Below are positions 25,951 to 33,734 of a stretch of DNA of 61,110 nucleotides, piece by piece (position 1 is the first letter of the stretch; every line of letters begins with the position of its first letter). The stretch lies in contig CAYRNW010000016.1 of assembly GCA_964425745.1 (NCBI GenBank), positions 1 to 61,110 of the forward strand. Direction: 5' to 3'. A program made the translations under genes and the position numbers. Source of the DNA: CALCNS01 sp964425745. Its GTDB lineage: Bacteria; Bacillota; JAAYKD01. Under the pieces are notes generated by a model. The model ran no database searches, was not told the origin of the DNA, and worked only from the letters and a program-made list of their open reading frames with translations.

Positions 25951-26508
25951 ATGAAACAACTACAATGTCAAATAATGGAACGAACAGAACTTACCAAAAC
26001 ACCGATCTTTTCAGTGGAGAAAAAAGTTGTACTTGATGCTTGGGGAAAGCAGTATTCAAGAGTCGTAGTCAAGAAAAGCCCCGCTGTGGTATTGATTCCG
26101 CGCCGAGGAGATGGAAGCATTGTATTGGTTCGTCAATGGCGAGCAGGATCGGAACAGGTTATGTTGGAGCTGCCTGCAGGAGTGATCGATGAGGGAGAAA
26201 CCCCAAGGCAGACTGCGGAGCGCGAGATTCGCGAGGAAATCGGTTGCCGTAGTGAAAAACTACAATTTTTGGGTTCTTGTTATGTTTCACCGGGTTATTG
26301 CAGTGAACAGTATCATTTCTTTTTAGCAGAGGAACTTATTTCAGATCCACTGCCCCCGGATGACGATGAGCATTTGGAGGTTGTTTATCTCACATTGGAG
26401 GAAGCAATCGAAAATCCGGAAATCCGCAATGACAGCAAAAGTTGGCTAGGATTGCTGGCAGCGGAGCGCTTTCTGCATCAGAACAGAGACGGAGAAGTCT
26501 CGGAATAA
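25951..26508 (+). CDS. ADP-ribose pyrophosphatase, Nudix family
   Basis: 185 residues from the ATG at 25951, preceded by AGGAGG. The Nudix box GVIDEGETPRQTAEREIREEIG is complete and preceded by LVRQWRAGSEQVMLELPAG, the arrangement of NudF-type ADP-ribose hydrolases. These convert ADP-ribose to AMP and ribose-5-phosphate. The last 31 bases overlap the 3' end of the convergent exonuclease gene. Confidence 0.93.
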   Translation: MKQLQCQIMERTELTKTPIFSVEKKVVLDAWGKQYSRVVVKKSPAVVLIPRRGDGSIVLVRQWRAGSEQVMLELPAGVIDEGETPRQTAEREIREEIGCRSEKLQFLGSCYVSPGYCSEQYHFFLAEELISDPLPPDDDEHLEVVYLTLEEAIENPEIRNDSKSWLGLLAAERFLHQNRDGEVSE

Positions 26509-27245
26509 GGTTTGCAGCGAAAACCCTTCAAAATGATTTCACCCTCTTCTTTGGGGAGCTCGTCTTTTGCGAGCAAGATTCCCCAGATTTGATGATCTTT
26601 GTACCAACGGAAGCCGGCTTTTTTTAATTGGTCCCGAATCGCATACGTGTTATTTTCTACCACCTTGTACAAAATTTGCTGGTTATCCTCGTCGGGTTGG
26701 ATTTTTAGTTTCTTTAAAGCTAATACGACCTCGGCAGTAGCGCGACAATCAGATAATGCACGATGTGCACGTTCGTTTTCGATTTGAAATTGATTGCAAA
26801 GAGCTTTCAAGCCAAATTGAGTTTGCCAAGGTAAGAGTTTTCTAGCTAAAGCAACTGAATCGTAAAGAGCATTGGGTAGTGTATATCCCAAAGCTTGTTG
26901 GATAAAGCCAAAATCAAAGGTAGCATTATGGGCAAGCAGCGGCAGGTTACCAATAAAAAATTCGAATCGGGCTAAACCTTCTTCTACAGGGCATGCATAA
27001 GCAACATCTTCATCAAAAATCCCATGAATTTGTGAGACCTCATTGGGGATTGGACGATCTGGGTTCATTAAAAGGCTGAATTCGCCTATAATACGGTCTT
27101 TTGCAACTAAAACGCAGGCAATCTCCACGATTTTATCTTGGATAGGGTCAAGACCCGTCGTTTCAATATCGACCACGGCAAAATGATCTGTTAAAAATAT
27201 GTGGTCTGGTTTTTGTAAGATCGGTTTGATCAAATTCTGCATCAT
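26478..27245 (-). CDS. DnaQ-like DEDDh 3'-5' exonuclease with extra C-terminal domain
   Basis: About 255 residues, starting MMQNLIKPIL near 27245. The exonuclease motifs are VVDIETTGLDP (ExoI), AHNATFDFGFIQQAL (ExoII) and HRALSDCRATAEV (ExoIII, DEDDh). The catalytic domain spans about residues 20-185. A C-terminal module (about 195-255) contains QLKKAGFRWYKDHQIWGI, a pattern like small KxxGFRWd-xxxxWy domains attached to some exonucleases. It may be a repair or proofreading nuclease. The ribosome site is weak, so the exact start is uncertain. Confidence 0.88.
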   Translation of the reverse strand: MMQNLIKPILQKPDHIFLTDHFAVVDIETTGLDPIQDKIVEIACVLVAKDRIIGEFSLLMNPDRPIPNEVSQIHGIFDEDVAYACPVEEGLARFEFFIGNLPLLAHNATFDFGFIQQALGYTLPNALYDSVALARKLLPWQTQFGLKALCNQFQIENERAHRALSDCRATAEVVLALKKLKIQPDEDNQQILYKVVENNTYAIRDQLKKAGFRWYKDHQIWGILLAKDELPKEEGEIILKGFRCKPYSETSPSLF

Positions 27246-27303
27246 ATCACCATTTTCCTGAATTATGTTGATTCCTTCGACAGAAAGGGAAGAATTCCCT
27301 TTC

Positions 27304-27332
27304 TTGCAAAGCAAGAAGGCCTTTGGTATAAT
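27304..27332 (+). promoter_or_regulatory. Promoter of queT
   Basis: TTGCAA (27304-27309) and TATAAT (27327-27332) are spaced by 17 bases. Predicted transcription start is near 27339, just ahead of the riboswitch candidate. Confidence 0.75.
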
Positions 27333-27345
27333 TATGATAATTGAA

Positions 27346-27390
27346 TATCGGCAGTTCGAAATCCTCCTGCCGTAAAACAAAACTATGGAC
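27346..27390 (+). promoter_or_regulatory. Candidate preQ1 class I riboswitch
   Basis: A 6-bp stem CGGCAG/CTGCCG (27349-27354 and 27367-27372) encloses a 12-base loop, TTCGAAATCCTC, and is followed by the A-rich tail TAAAACAAAACTA. Loop length, the U directly after the first arm, the C directly before the second arm (ligand-pairing position) and the A-rich 3' segment all match preQ1-I riboswitches as I remember them. The pseudoknot helix is not clear; TCC/GGA is one weak option. A terminator hairpin follows, and the gene downstream is a QueT-type transporter, which is the expected target. Confidence 0.68.
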
Positions 27391-27394
27391 CGTC

Positions 27395-27419
27395 AAAGGG
27401 AGCCATGGCTCCCTTTTTT
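27395..27419 (+). terminator. Leader terminator upstream of queT (riboswitch expression platform)
   Basis: AAAGGGAGCC/GGCTCCCTTT is a perfect 10-bp hairpin with an AT spacer followed by T's. It lies 5 bases after the riboswitch candidate and 20 bases ahead of the coding region. It is the likely OFF state when preQ1 is bound. Confidence 0.85.
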
Positions 27420-27439
27420 GACTGGAAAGGAAGTTCGTT

Positions 27440-27943
27440 ATGAAAACATGGACAATTCGGAGTATTGCTTTAGCCGGTATGATTGCGGCGTATTATGTAA
27501 TGGTATCCTTTATCTTCCAACCGATCTCCTACGGCGCCCTCCAATTTAGAATAGCAGAAGTTTTAACTGTTCTCCCAATTCTTTTTCCGGAAGCGATTTG
27601 GGGGTTAGGGGTTGGATGCTTCTTAACCAATCTATCGAGTCCGTTTGGTATCTATGATTGGGGATTGGGGACCGCAGCGACTGTCATTGCTGCGGTATTG
27701 ACCTATCGGTTGAGGAAACGTTGGCCTTTGGCTTTAGCGATGCCGGTCGTGGTCAATGGACTGCTGGTAGGTTCTTATGTATCATCTCTATTATCATTAC
27801 CCTATTGGAGTACAGCGCTTTATATCGGATTATCTCAAACCATTATTGTTTATGGATTGGGACTTCCTTTGCTTTCCCTACTTCGAAAGACTTCTTTTGC
27901 AGGAGTCGACACTGCGAAAATCGAAGATAAGAACAACATATGA
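27440..27943 (+). CDS. queT: QueT family queuosine-precursor ECF transporter S component
   Basis: 167 residues with about five or six membrane helices. The signature LQFRIAEVLTVLPILFPEAIWGLGVGC and the motif FLTNLSSPFGIYDWGLGT identify the QueT family, the substrate-binding subunit of an energy-coupling-factor importer for queuosine precursors (preQ0/preQ1). It needs shared EcfA/EcfT modules encoded elsewhere. It sits behind a preQ1-type riboswitch and is followed after 13 bases by an isoaspartyl dipeptidase gene, so both are probably under the same leader control. Confidence 0.9.
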   Translation: MKTWTIRSIALAGMIAAYYVMVSFIFQPISYGALQFRIAEVLTVLPILFPEAIWGLGVGCFLTNLSSPFGIYDWGLGTAATVIAAVLTYRLRKRWPLALAMPVVVNGLLVGSYVSSLLSLPYWSTALYIGLSQTIIVYGLGLPLLSLLRKTSFAGVDTAKIEDKNNI

Positions 27944-27956
27944 AAGGGTGAAACAA

Positions 27957-29102
27957 ATGATCAAGATTATTAAGAATGTTCATGTTTATGCACCAGAGGA
28001 CTTAGGCTTGCTGGATGTTCTCGTTACACACGATAAGATTGCGTTCATTTCGAAAGACATTCCAATACCAAAAGGTCTGGGTGAGGTCGTAGTCGTTGAA
28101 GGGAAGGGGCGAAACCTGTTACCCGGTTTTATCGATGGTCACGTTCACATATTAGGGGGTGGAGGTGAGGGAGGACCTGCGACCAGAACCCCGGAGATTA
28201 CTTTATCACAAATCACTCGCTGGGGTGTAACAACACTTTTTGGCGTGTTGGGGACCGATGGCACAACCCGGTCGGTGGAATCCCTGATCACAAAAGCAAA
28301 AGCGCTGGAGTTAGAAGGAATTACGACGTTTTGTTATACGGGGTCCTATGAAGTTCCTACCCCGACCATTACCAAAAATGTACGCGATGATGTCATTCTC
28401 ATAGAAAAAGTGATTGGAGTTGGTGAAGTGGCGATATCCGATCATCGCTCTGCTCATCCTTCACTCGATGAAATTGGACGCCTAGCCATGGAAGCAAGAG
28501 TCGGCGGCTTAATCGGTGGTAAACCCGGGATTGCCCATTTCCATGTGGGTCCTGGCAAAGCTGGGATTCAACCACTCTTTGATCTTTTAGAAGTTTGTGA
28601 TGTACCGATTCAAAATTTGCTACCTACACATATGGCAAGAAGCACTATGCTTTTAGATCAAGGGGTGCGTTTTGCTAAAATGGGTGGACATATCGACATT
28701 ACGGCTGGTCCCAAAGCAACGGAAGCAGTTCGTTATGTTTTGCAACAAGGAGCTCCGTTAAATCGCGTTACGATCAGTTCGGACGGTAATGGATCTTTGC
28801 CAAAGTTTGATGAAAAGGGCAATTATGCGGGGTTAGGAGTCGGCTCTGTTGAAACTGTTTATCGCTGCTTCCTTGAGTTTTTGGCTTCCGGTATGACGGT
28901 AACTGAAGCATTACATCCCATTTCAGTGAATCAAGCAGTATTTTTTGGACTAAAAGGGAAAAAAGGATGTATTCAGGTCGGTGCTGATGCCGATTTCGTA
29001 ATTACCGATGCTCAATTTGGGATTGATGAAGTGTGGGCGAAAGGAAAATGCATGGTTCAAAATGGGAAACCCATTATCTGGGGAACCTTTGAAAATGTGT
29101 AA
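27957..29102 (+). CDS. iadA: Isoaspartyl dipeptidase (beta-aspartyl-peptidase, M38)
   Basis: 381 residues from the ATG at 27957, preceded by GAAAGGG. It hydrolyses beta-Asp dipeptides left by protein degradation. The sequence aligns along its length with E. coli IadA as I recall it. Seen are His62 and His64 (IDGHVHILGGGGEGGP), Tyr131 (TGSYEVP), Arg164 (SDHRS), His196, His225 (LLPTHMAR) and Asp276 (ISSDGNG). The position of the carboxylated metal-bridging lysine (VIGVK in E. coli) is Glu157 here (VIGVGE), a notable substitution. Co-transcribed with queT. Confidence 0.92.
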   Translation: MIKIIKNVHVYAPEDLGLLDVLVTHDKIAFISKDIPIPKGLGEVVVVEGKGRNLLPGFIDGHVHILGGGGEGGPATRTPEITLSQITRWGVTTLFGVLGTDGTTRSVESLITKAKALELEGITTFCYTGSYEVPTPTITKNVRDDVILIEKVIGVGEVAISDHRSAHPSLDEIGRLAMEARVGGLIGGKPGIAHFHVGPGKAGIQPLFDLLEVCDVPIQNLLPTHMARSTMLLDQGVRFAKMGGHIDITAGPKATEAVRYVLQQGAPLNRVTISSDGNGSLPKFDEKGNYAGLGVGSVETVYRCFLEFLASGMTVTEALHPISVNQAVFFGLKGKKGCIQVGADADFVITDAQFGIDEVWAKGKCMVQNGKPIIWGTFENV

Positions 29103-29120
29103 AACGAGCGCTCTATAACC

Positions 29121-29149
29121 TTGACAAGCATAAGGTCATTTGTTATAAT
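29121..29149 (+). promoter_or_regulatory. tRNA-Asn promoter
   Basis: TTGACA (29121-29126) and TATAAT (29144-29149) with a 17-base spacer, a perfect consensus suited to a stable RNA gene. Transcription should start about 11 bases before the tRNA. Confidence 0.88.
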
Positions 29150-29167
29150 ACCGGCGTTATCTGAAAT

Positions 29168-29242
29168 TCCACAATAGCTCAACGGTAGAGCAACCGGCTG
29201 TTAACCGGTAGGTTGTAGGTTCGAATCCTACTTGTGGAGCCA
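29168..29242 (+). tRNA. tRNA-Asn (GTT)
   Basis: The cloverleaf is complete. The acceptor stem pairs TCCACAA with TTGTGGA, followed by discriminator G and an encoded CCA (29240-29242). The D arm has AGCTCAACGGTAGAGC, the anticodon stem-loop has CCGGCTGTTAACCGG with GTT at 29200-29202, and the T arm has GTAGGTTCGAATCCTAC. The GUN anticodon is a queuosine target, of interest because queT is encoded just upstream. Confidence 0.97.
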
Positions 29243-29303
29243 ATGCTACTTTAGCCGCGTTCCTTACGCGGCTTTTCTTTTTATCGAAGGGAAGAGAAAC
29301 GTT

Positions 29304-30410
29304 ATGCCAAGTCAAAAAGTCCTCTTACGTTTCGACAAAAAGGAAACGCAAGAATCTCTTTTACAGCAGGTGGATTTTTTTGCTTCCACACCGGCTTGCT
29401 TATCGGATTGGTTCATTCACTCCTTAACGAAACCCGGTGATCATATTTGCGATGTTTTTTCTGGGCGTGGTACGACTGCGATCTCCGCCTTTCAACAGGG
29501 TCGGAATGTTATGGCGAATGATATCAATCCTCTTTCGTCTATTTTGATCAAAGGTCGTATTACCTCGACTACCGAACAAGAGTTTAACGAGGTACTGGGA
29601 CAAGCAATACAAACAAAAGCAGATCCTATGACAGAGGAAGAAGCAAGAGTTTTTGGTATTTATTTTGCTCCTCAAACATTACAGCAACTTTGGTCTATAC
29701 GCACCTATTTGTTGTCTAATACGAAGGATGCAAGAAAGGAAGAAGCTCAAAGTTGTCTTCGCTTTTTGGTGACCGAGAGATTGCTGGGGAACGGAGCACA
29801 TTATTTATCGGTGTCTGTTCCGGGAATCGGTCGGATGAATCAGCCAGAGCAACAAGCCCAACGCAATCGATTACGATATCCAACAGGCAAACCGGAAAAG
29901 GATGTTGAAACAATTTTAATGAACCGATTTCGTCATTATCAAAGTGCATTTATGGGTTCAGAAAGCAAAGTAACTTGTTTCAGCCAGGAAGCTTCCAATC
30001 TTTCGGGAATTCCTGATCAGAGTATTCATTTGCATTTCACAGTTCCGCCAGAGTTAAACACTCAATCCTATGCAGAGGAGCACTGGCTCCGTTTGTGGTA
30101 CCACGGGATAAAAAGAGAAGAGTGGGGTCCAACGATGCCGAGTCTTTCTACACCGGATGAATGGCAGCATACGATGACTGCGGTTCTGCGGGAGCAAAAC
30201 AGAACGTTACATAAAGATGGCAGATCCGTATGGGTTTTTGCAGACACCCAACGGATTTCCGAAACACTTTGGCCACGGTTACTCCAATCTGCTAAAGAGA
30301 TTGGCTGGCTTGATGAAACAGAGTATGCATGTTTGATTCCTATGCAAAAGCAAAAAGGAAGATTGCAGGGGAATATCTCAGTTCGAATTATACAATTTTT
30401 AAAAAAGTAA
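29304..30410 (+). CDS. DNA methylase-like protein with non-canonical catalytic motif
   Basis: 368 residues from the ATG at 29304 (AAGGGAAG upstream). The N-terminal block KPGDHICDVFSGRGTTAISAFQQGRNVMANDINP (about 43-77) is the SAM-binding motif I of amino-methyltransferases (DxFSGxGT). The place expected for the (D/N/S)PP(Y/W/F) catalytic motif reads HFTVPPELNTQSY (residues 245-255), so the first and last positions are replaced (V-PP-E). It may be a degenerate or altered-specificity methylase, perhaps not acting on DNA. No restriction enzyme is nearby. Confidence 0.72.
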   Translation: MPSQKVLLRFDKKETQESLLQQVDFFASTPACLSDWFIHSLTKPGDHICDVFSGRGTTAISAFQQGRNVMANDINPLSSILIKGRITSTTEQEFNEVLGQAIQTKADPMTEEEARVFGIYFAPQTLQQLWSIRTYLLSNTKDARKEEAQSCLRFLVTERLLGNGAHYLSVSVPGIGRMNQPEQQAQRNRLRYPTGKPEKDVETILMNRFRHYQSAFMGSESKVTCFSQEASNLSGIPDQSIHLHFTVPPELNTQSYAEEHWLRLWYHGIKREEWGPTMPSLSTPDEWQHTMTAVLREQNRTLHKDGRSVWVFADTQRISETLWPRLLQSAKEIGWLDETEYACLIPMQKQKGRLQGNISVRIIQFLKK

Positions 30411-30424
30411 GGCTGGGTTTGATT

Positions 30425-31642
30425 GTGAAGAAGACATCAGTTACACGTTTTTTAGGCTATTATTTTGTACTCTGCTTTATCTCAAACATTGTTCATCCCA
30501 TTACTCCTGCTTTTTTGCAAAGTATAGGGAGTCCTGATTCGATGTTTGGAATCGCTTTTGCAACTATGGCAATCGCCAATTTTCTCATGGCGCCTTTCTG
30601 GGGCACATTTGGAGATCGATATGGCTATGTAAAAGGATTGAGTGTTGCTTGTTTCGGTTATACCTGCGGTCAGTTGGTCTTTTCACAGGCTAATGGTCCT
30701 GAATTGGTATTACTGGGTCGTTTTATTGCTGGTGGTTTTCTTTCCGGGCACGCCGTTAATGTGATGGCTTATCTGGCTACTGATGCCGAGGATAACCAAT
30801 CAAAAGCCAAGTATATGGCGCTTTTTGCAGCCTTAACCTCTGTCGGTGCGGCGTTAGGCTATTTTATCGGTGGGTTTTTAGGCGATTTTGCATTAAATGC
30901 ATGGCAAAGTGTCCGTCCAGTTTTTTATGTTCAGGCTATTGGCTTATTTTCGGGGATTGCCTTGATTTGGCCTTGGGTGGGTGAACTCCAAGTGCAACGT
31001 AGCGCAGAACCTTTTCGTTTATCTCAAATCAATCCTTTGCGTAGCATCATGAAAAGTGCACCTTTGATCAAAGGTCCTTTAGCTCTCTTTTTACTGATTT
31101 CGTTTTTAACCAGTTTTGCAACTAATGCCCAAGATCAATCCTTTAATTATTTTCTGAGAGCCCAGTTGAAATTCCCACCCTCTTATAATGGGGTTTTTAA
31201 AGCAATCGTAGGATTAATTGCCTTAACTGCGAACTTAACATTGAATATCTGGTTGAGTCGAAGAACCGATTTACGGAAGTCCATCATCCCGGTATTATTA
31301 ATGTGCTCGGTTTCATTGGTCTTCTTGGTCGTGGTAGAGAGTCAGATCTTATTTTTCATTTCAGCATTGGTGTTCTATATTTTCAATGCAATCTACCTAC
31401 CAATGCAGCAAGGATTGATTGTTCGTAACACGAGTGGTAGTAAGGGAGAAATCTCTGGACTCTTCAATGCAATTAAAGCACTGGGAATGTGCTTGGGTCC
31501 CTTGTTCTCGGGGTTGGTTTTTGCACAAAATCCAAAATTGCCCTTCATTGCAGCACTTTTTGCTTTCCTAATAGCAGGGATTTTATCGGTGTATAATCGT
31601 AGGCAGTATATACAAGCCGAGCAGCGTATCGAATCAATATAA
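30425..31642 (+). CDS. MFS family drug or metabolite transporter
   Basis: 405 residues, starting at GTG 30425 with AAGGCTGGG upstream; a TTG two codons earlier is an alternative. About twelve membrane helices. Motif A of the major facilitator superfamily is seen as GTFGDRYGYVKGLS between helices 2 and 3, and a weaker version after helix 8 (SRRTDLRKS). The region GRFIAGGFLSGHAVNVMAYLA resembles helix 4-5 of multidrug/H+ antiporters. Substrate unknown. It starts 14 bases after the methylase-like gene and may be co-transcribed with it. Confidence 0.88.
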   Translation: MKKTSVTRFLGYYFVLCFISNIVHPITPAFLQSIGSPDSMFGIAFATMAIANFLMAPFWGTFGDRYGYVKGLSVACFGYTCGQLVFSQANGPELVLLGRFIAGGFLSGHAVNVMAYLATDAEDNQSKAKYMALFAALTSVGAALGYFIGGFLGDFALNAWQSVRPVFYVQAIGLFSGIALIWPWVGELQVQRSAEPFRLSQINPLRSIMKSAPLIKGPLALFLLISFLTSFATNAQDQSFNYFLRAQLKFPPSYNGVFKAIVGLIALTANLTLNIWLSRRTDLRKSIIPVLLMCSVSLVFLVVVESQILFFISALVFYIFNAIYLPMQQGLIVRNTSGSKGEISGLFNAIKALGMCLGPLFSGLVFAQNPKLPFIAALFAFLIAGILSVYNRRQYIQAEQRIESI

Positions 31643-31666
31643 ATAGGATGAAAGGAGTGCTAACCC

Positions 31667-32134
31667 GTGAAATCAATTCGCATTGTTAGAATCATTTTGT
31701 GGGTAGCGCTCATTGCTTGGATGCTCTTCATTTTTCATCTTTCAGACCAACCGGCAACGCTTTCTGCAGAAACCAGCAGAACGATCAGTCAGCAGATTTT
31801 GGAGGTCGTTCAAGAGGATCCAACTCCTCAAATGATCTATTCCTTTGATCGTTTCTTGCGAAATTCGGCACACTTCGGTGTGTTTTTCGTTCTTGGACTG
31901 TTGGCTTATCCAACATTCTTTGTTCAGGGCTGGAAGTATCCAGCTATGATTGCTCTGTTTTTTACAGTTTCTTACGCTTTTTCAGATGAGTTTCATCAGA
32001 TCTTTGTCGATGGCAGAGCCTTTCAGTTTAGAGATCTGATGTTAGATAGTATTGGAGGTTTCTTAGGCACACTCACGGCGATTCTTTTCCATTATGTATT
32101 TAGAAAACAGTTTCTAAAACAGAACCGAGAATAA
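31667..32134 (+). CDS. VanZ-like family membrane protein
   Basis: 155 residues, starting at GTG (AAAGGAG upstream). Four membrane helices. The VanZ signature is seen as WMLFIFHLSDQP after helix 1, NSAHFGVFFVLGLLAYP, and FSDEFHQIFVDGRAFQFRDLMLDSIGG. VanZ itself gives low-level teicoplanin resistance, but most relatives are of unknown function and nothing here suggests glycopeptide resistance. It follows the MFS gene by 24 bases. Confidence 0.9.
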   Translation: MKSIRIVRIILWVALIAWMLFIFHLSDQPATLSAETSRTISQQILEVVQEDPTPQMIYSFDRFLRNSAHFGVFFVLGLLAYPTFFVQGWKYPAMIALFFTVSYAFSDEFHQIFVDGRAFQFRDLMLDSIGGFLGTLTAILFHYVFRKQFLKQNRE

Positions 32135-32136
32135 AC

Positions 32137-32178
32137 AAAAAAGACCGATTACACTAATAAATGTAATCGGTCTTTTTT
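32137..32178. terminator. Bidirectional terminator between VanZ gene and pcp
   Basis: 17-bp perfect arms, AAAAAAGACCGATTACA and its complement, with an 8-base loop. A and T runs at the outer ends allow termination of both convergent transcripts. Confidence 0.95.
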
Positions 32179-32181
32179 ATA

Positions 32182-32832
32182 TTATTGAAGTGCCCCGCCT
32201 TCAGCATCGATATCCCCGTTTTTGAATTGTATCGCAGCGGTAACAGCGGCCTCCAGCCCCGTTACTAATGTTGAAAGAGCCATACTCGGTCTACCTCGTT
32301 TACCGGCAGCTTGCTCTGGTAAGAAGGGGATATGGATAAACCCGGTCAGAATATGAGGATAGCGGTTCGCTGCAACATGAGCGACGCCATAGCAAATGTG
32401 GTTGCATAAATAGGTGCCGGCAGAATTTGATACGATTGCAGGAACACCAGCGGCTACCATTTCCCGCACCATTGCCTTTATAGGGACAGTGACAAAATAG
32501 GCAGCGGGTCCCTCATCGAAGACCGGTTCGCCTTTGGGTTGATTCCCATCGTTGTCAGGAATGGAGTAGTCATCGCAGTTGATGCCAATACGCTCCACTC
32601 TCATTTCCAAGGAACCTCCTGCTTGCCCTACATTGATAACAATTTCAGGTTCATACTGCAAAATCAACTTTTCAGTTTCTTCTAAGGCAGAATATCGTGT
32701 GACCGGAATCTCTCCGGTTACGATTTCGTAATCCAAAATCTTTTTTCCAGTCAATTCACGGACCGAAACCCATGCAGGGTTGATGGTTTCGCCACCAAAG
32801 GGCTGAAATCCAGTTAACAGAACGCGTTTCAT
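32182..32832 (-). CDS. pcp: Pyroglutamyl-peptidase I (C15)
   Basis: 216 residues. It removes N-terminal pyroglutamate from peptides in the cytoplasm. The N-terminus VLLTGFQPFGGETINPAW is typical. Catalytic residues are Glu80 (VERIGINCDD), Cys143 (NSAGTYLCNH) and His167 (FIHIPFLPEQ). Its ATG overlaps the stop of the PHP gene by one base. It is the third gene of an S9 peptidase-PHP-pcp transcript on the minus strand. Confidence 0.96.
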   Translation of the reverse strand: MKRVLLTGFQPFGGETINPAWVSVRELTGKKILDYEIVTGEIPVTRYSALEETEKLILQYEPEIVINVGQAGGSLEMRVERIGINCDDYSIPDNDGNQPKGEPVFDEGPAAYFVTVPIKAMVREMVAAGVPAIVSNSAGTYLCNHICYGVAHVAANRYPHILTGFIHIPFLPEQAAGKRGRPSMALSTLVTGLEAAVTAAIQFKNGDIDAEGGALQ

Positions 32833-33719
32833 TACAGACCTCCTGTTCTTATATTTTGATTGAGTTGAACTTGTTTTAAAAGCCTTTCCACAATACCTGT
32901 GTCACGAATACTGACATTTCTCTGATGTCCCCGACCCAATTCAATATGAGGTTTGTTTTTTCCATGGTAGTCAGACCCCCCTGTAGGGATCAACCCAAAC
33001 TCTTCTGCAATTTGTGCATAATACTGCTGCATGTCTTGAGGGTGATCACTATGCCACACTTCTAACCCTTGTAAACCGGCTTCTTTTAAGACGCGAACAA
33101 TGTTTTTTAAAGCCAAGGGAGAAGGTTGCAACAAATAAGGATGAGCTAGAACCGGGACACCTCCGGCACGAAGGATGGCCTCTATGCACTCCTCATACGA
33201 AACAGGATTTCTTGGAACATAGCAAGAGGACCCTTCCGCTAAATACAGTGTAAAGGCATCTTGCCGAGATTGAGCATAGCCTTTTTCAACTAATACTTGA
33301 GCAAAGTGGGGACGTGAAAGAATTTCCTCGCCTCCTGCTTTGGCTCTGATTTCTTCAAGAGTTAAATCAATGCCGATTTGATGAAGCTTCTCAATCATCT
33401 CCCGATTACGCCGGTTGCGAGATTCGACCATTTCGTTTAGAAAATGTTGGAAAGCAGAAGTTCGCTCCACTCCGTAACCCAAAAGATGCATTTCTTTACC
33501 AGCATAGTGCGTGCTAAGCTCCACCCCTTGAAGAAATACAATGGGATAATTCACAGCTGCCCCAAAAGCTTCGTTAATACCGGCAAGCGTATCATGGTCG
33601 GTCAGGGCTAGGAAGGCAACCTTATTTTGAACGGCTTTTTCAATAAGGTCTTTGGGGGAGTCACTGCCATCTGAAGCTGTACTGTGTGTGTGGAGATCGA
33701 TCCATCTTGAAATCATCAT
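32832..33719 (-). CDS. PHP domain phosphoesterase (YciV/RNase AM-like)
   Basis: 295 residues. The metal-binding PHP motifs are WIDLHTHSTASDGSDSP (HxH), FLALTDHDTLAG, MHLLGYGVE, VLAHPYLLQPS and GGSDYHGKNKP. Single-domain PHP proteins of this size are mostly 3',5'-nucleoside bisphosphate phosphatases or 5'-3' exoribonucleases that trim short RNAs. That activity is inferred from family. The start may be either of two adjacent ATGs, after GGAGG. It lies between an S9 peptidase gene (15-base gap) and pcp (1-base overlap). Confidence 0.92.
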   Translation of the reverse strand: MMISRWIDLHTHSTASDGSDSPKDLIEKAVQNKVAFLALTDHDTLAGINEAFGAAVNYPIVFLQGVELSTHYAGKEMHLLGYGVERTSAFQHFLNEMVESRNRRNREMIEKLHQIGIDLTLEEIRAKAGGEEILSRPHFAQVLVEKGYAQSRQDAFTLYLAEGSSCYVPRNPVSYEECIEAILRAGGVPVLAHPYLLQPSPLALKNIVRVLKEAGLQGLEVWHSDHPQDMQQYYAQIAEEFGLIPTGGSDYHGKNKPHIELGRGHQRNVSIRDTGIVERLLKQVQLNQNIRTGGL

Positions 33720-33734
33720 AGCCTCCGATTGTGG

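Noticed and set aside
26442..26627. Small plus-strand frame over the Nudix/exonuclease overlap
   Set aside because: It is contained in the other two genes, has no ribosome site, and its composition looks like a shadow frame.
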